Source: Clostridium rectalis (GTDB taxonomy: Bacteria > Bacillota > Clostridia > Clostridiales > Clostridiaceae). Taken from it: 64,000 bases of DNA. The stretch spans positions 62,001 through 126,000 of the forward strand of contig NZ_UYZZ01000001.1 in NCBI RefSeq assembly GCF_900626095.1, written 5' to 3'. Shown one piece after another: positions 63,800-64,000 of the stretch. The translations under genes and the position numbers were made by a program. Within the stretch, counting starts at the first letter, position 1. Every line of letters begins with the position of its first letter. The notes beneath the pieces are model-generated. The model did no database searches, had not been told where the DNA came from, and saw only the letters and a program-made list of their open reading frames with translations.

Positions 63800-64000
63800 A
63801 TGGAAGAAATAAAAAAATAATTAATGAAATAATTGATAATAAAACAACTGAGGAAGAAATTATAAGAGTTGTTATTAGTAATAAAATAAATAAAGACATA
63901 ATAAAAAAAATTAATGCAAAAATGATAGTATTAGATCTTAAGGAAGATGTTATAAAAAAGTGTAACGATATAGCTAAAAGATATGATTATAAAAACCTTC
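63800..64000 (+). pseudogene. Frameshifted, probably decayed methyltransferase-like gene running off the window
   Basis: An ATG at 63800, preceded by AAAGGA (about 63780), reads MEEIKK and then stops at a TAA right after a run of seven A (63811-63817). A one-base shift at that run restores a long open frame to the window end (INEIIDNKTTEEEI...). The same frame is also open from ATG 63751 but without a ribosome site. Near the edge VLDLKEDVIKKCND resembles the motif that follows the SAM-binding Gly loop in Methyltransf_32-type proteins. The Gly loop itself and about 100 expected residues before it are missing, suggesting an internal deletion. Family and pseudogene status are tentative. Confidence 0.4.

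Overview
The window is AT-rich, densely coded DNA from a spore-forming Firmicute, most probably a Clostridium sensu stricto (botulinum/tetani/novyi-like). The evidence is the codon use, strong AGGAGG-type ribosome sites with many TTG/GTG starts, T-box leaders, a preQ1 riboswitch, AddAB, a CotH-type protein, a collagen-like exosporium-type protein and a TM1266-type hydrogenase regulator. The species cannot be fixed from the sequence alone. No rRNA, tRNA, insertion sequence, prophage or CRISPR array was seen.

Layout. 1-9.1 kb: the 3' part of an AbgT-type transporter; tyrS behind a tyrosine T-box; a lipoprotein; a TPR protein; and a GntR(YtrA-type)/DUF1648 protein/ABC exporter operon with a palindrome over the regulator's start region. 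9.1-14.8 kb: addB followed by a separate UvrD-like helicase; addA itself lies 43 kb away at 55.3 kb. 14.8-18.8 kb (minus strand): serine biosynthesis (SerC-substitute aminotransferase, serA) behind a serine-specifier T-box, plus a TIM-barrel isomerase-like gene. 19.4-21.7 kb: a PAS-GAF-PAS-GGDEF-HD-GYP protein. 21.8-24.2 kb (minus): a nucleoside hydrolase, an ECF S-component and a radical-SAM protein behind a preQ1-I riboswitch, which reads as a queuosine/queuine salvage operon. 24.4-28.1 kb: two orphans, a membrane chemoreceptor and an alpha/beta hydrolase.

28.2-33.1 kb is a glycerate module: GntP permease, CdaR-type regulator, glycerate kinase, and a divergent soluble chemoreceptor that carries the same sugar-diacid sensor domain as the regulator. 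33.2-38.0 kb is a PTS-dependent dihydroxyacetone kinase module: a sigma-54 activator whose N-terminus is an HPr-like domain, a textbook -24/-12 promoter with upstream dyads, then dhaK, dhaL, dhaM (EIIA domain only) and a dedicated HPr. 38.2-48.6 kb is a compact eleven-gene unit: GntR/UTRA regulator, BMP-type nucleoside ABC importer (four genes), isochorismatase-fold hydrolase, PfkB kinase, nucleoside phosphorylase, BtpA/SgcQ TIM barrel, iron alcohol dehydrogenase, and a TrpA-like TIM barrel with both catalytic acids kept but no trpB. It looks like an import and catabolic route for a nucleoside-like compound whose substrate I cannot name. It is the best candidate here for an undescribed system.

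48.8-55 kb: bacterial PH-domain membrane proteins (YdbS/YdbT type), an S41-type lipoprotein, small genes, and gene-poor stretches around a collagen-like protein. 55.3-60.1 kb: addA and an L-lactate dehydrogenase-like gene with an unusual specificity loop. 60.3-63.7 kb: a VTC-domain/DUF4956/CotH operon. The right edge holds what looks like a frameshifted methyltransferase remnant.
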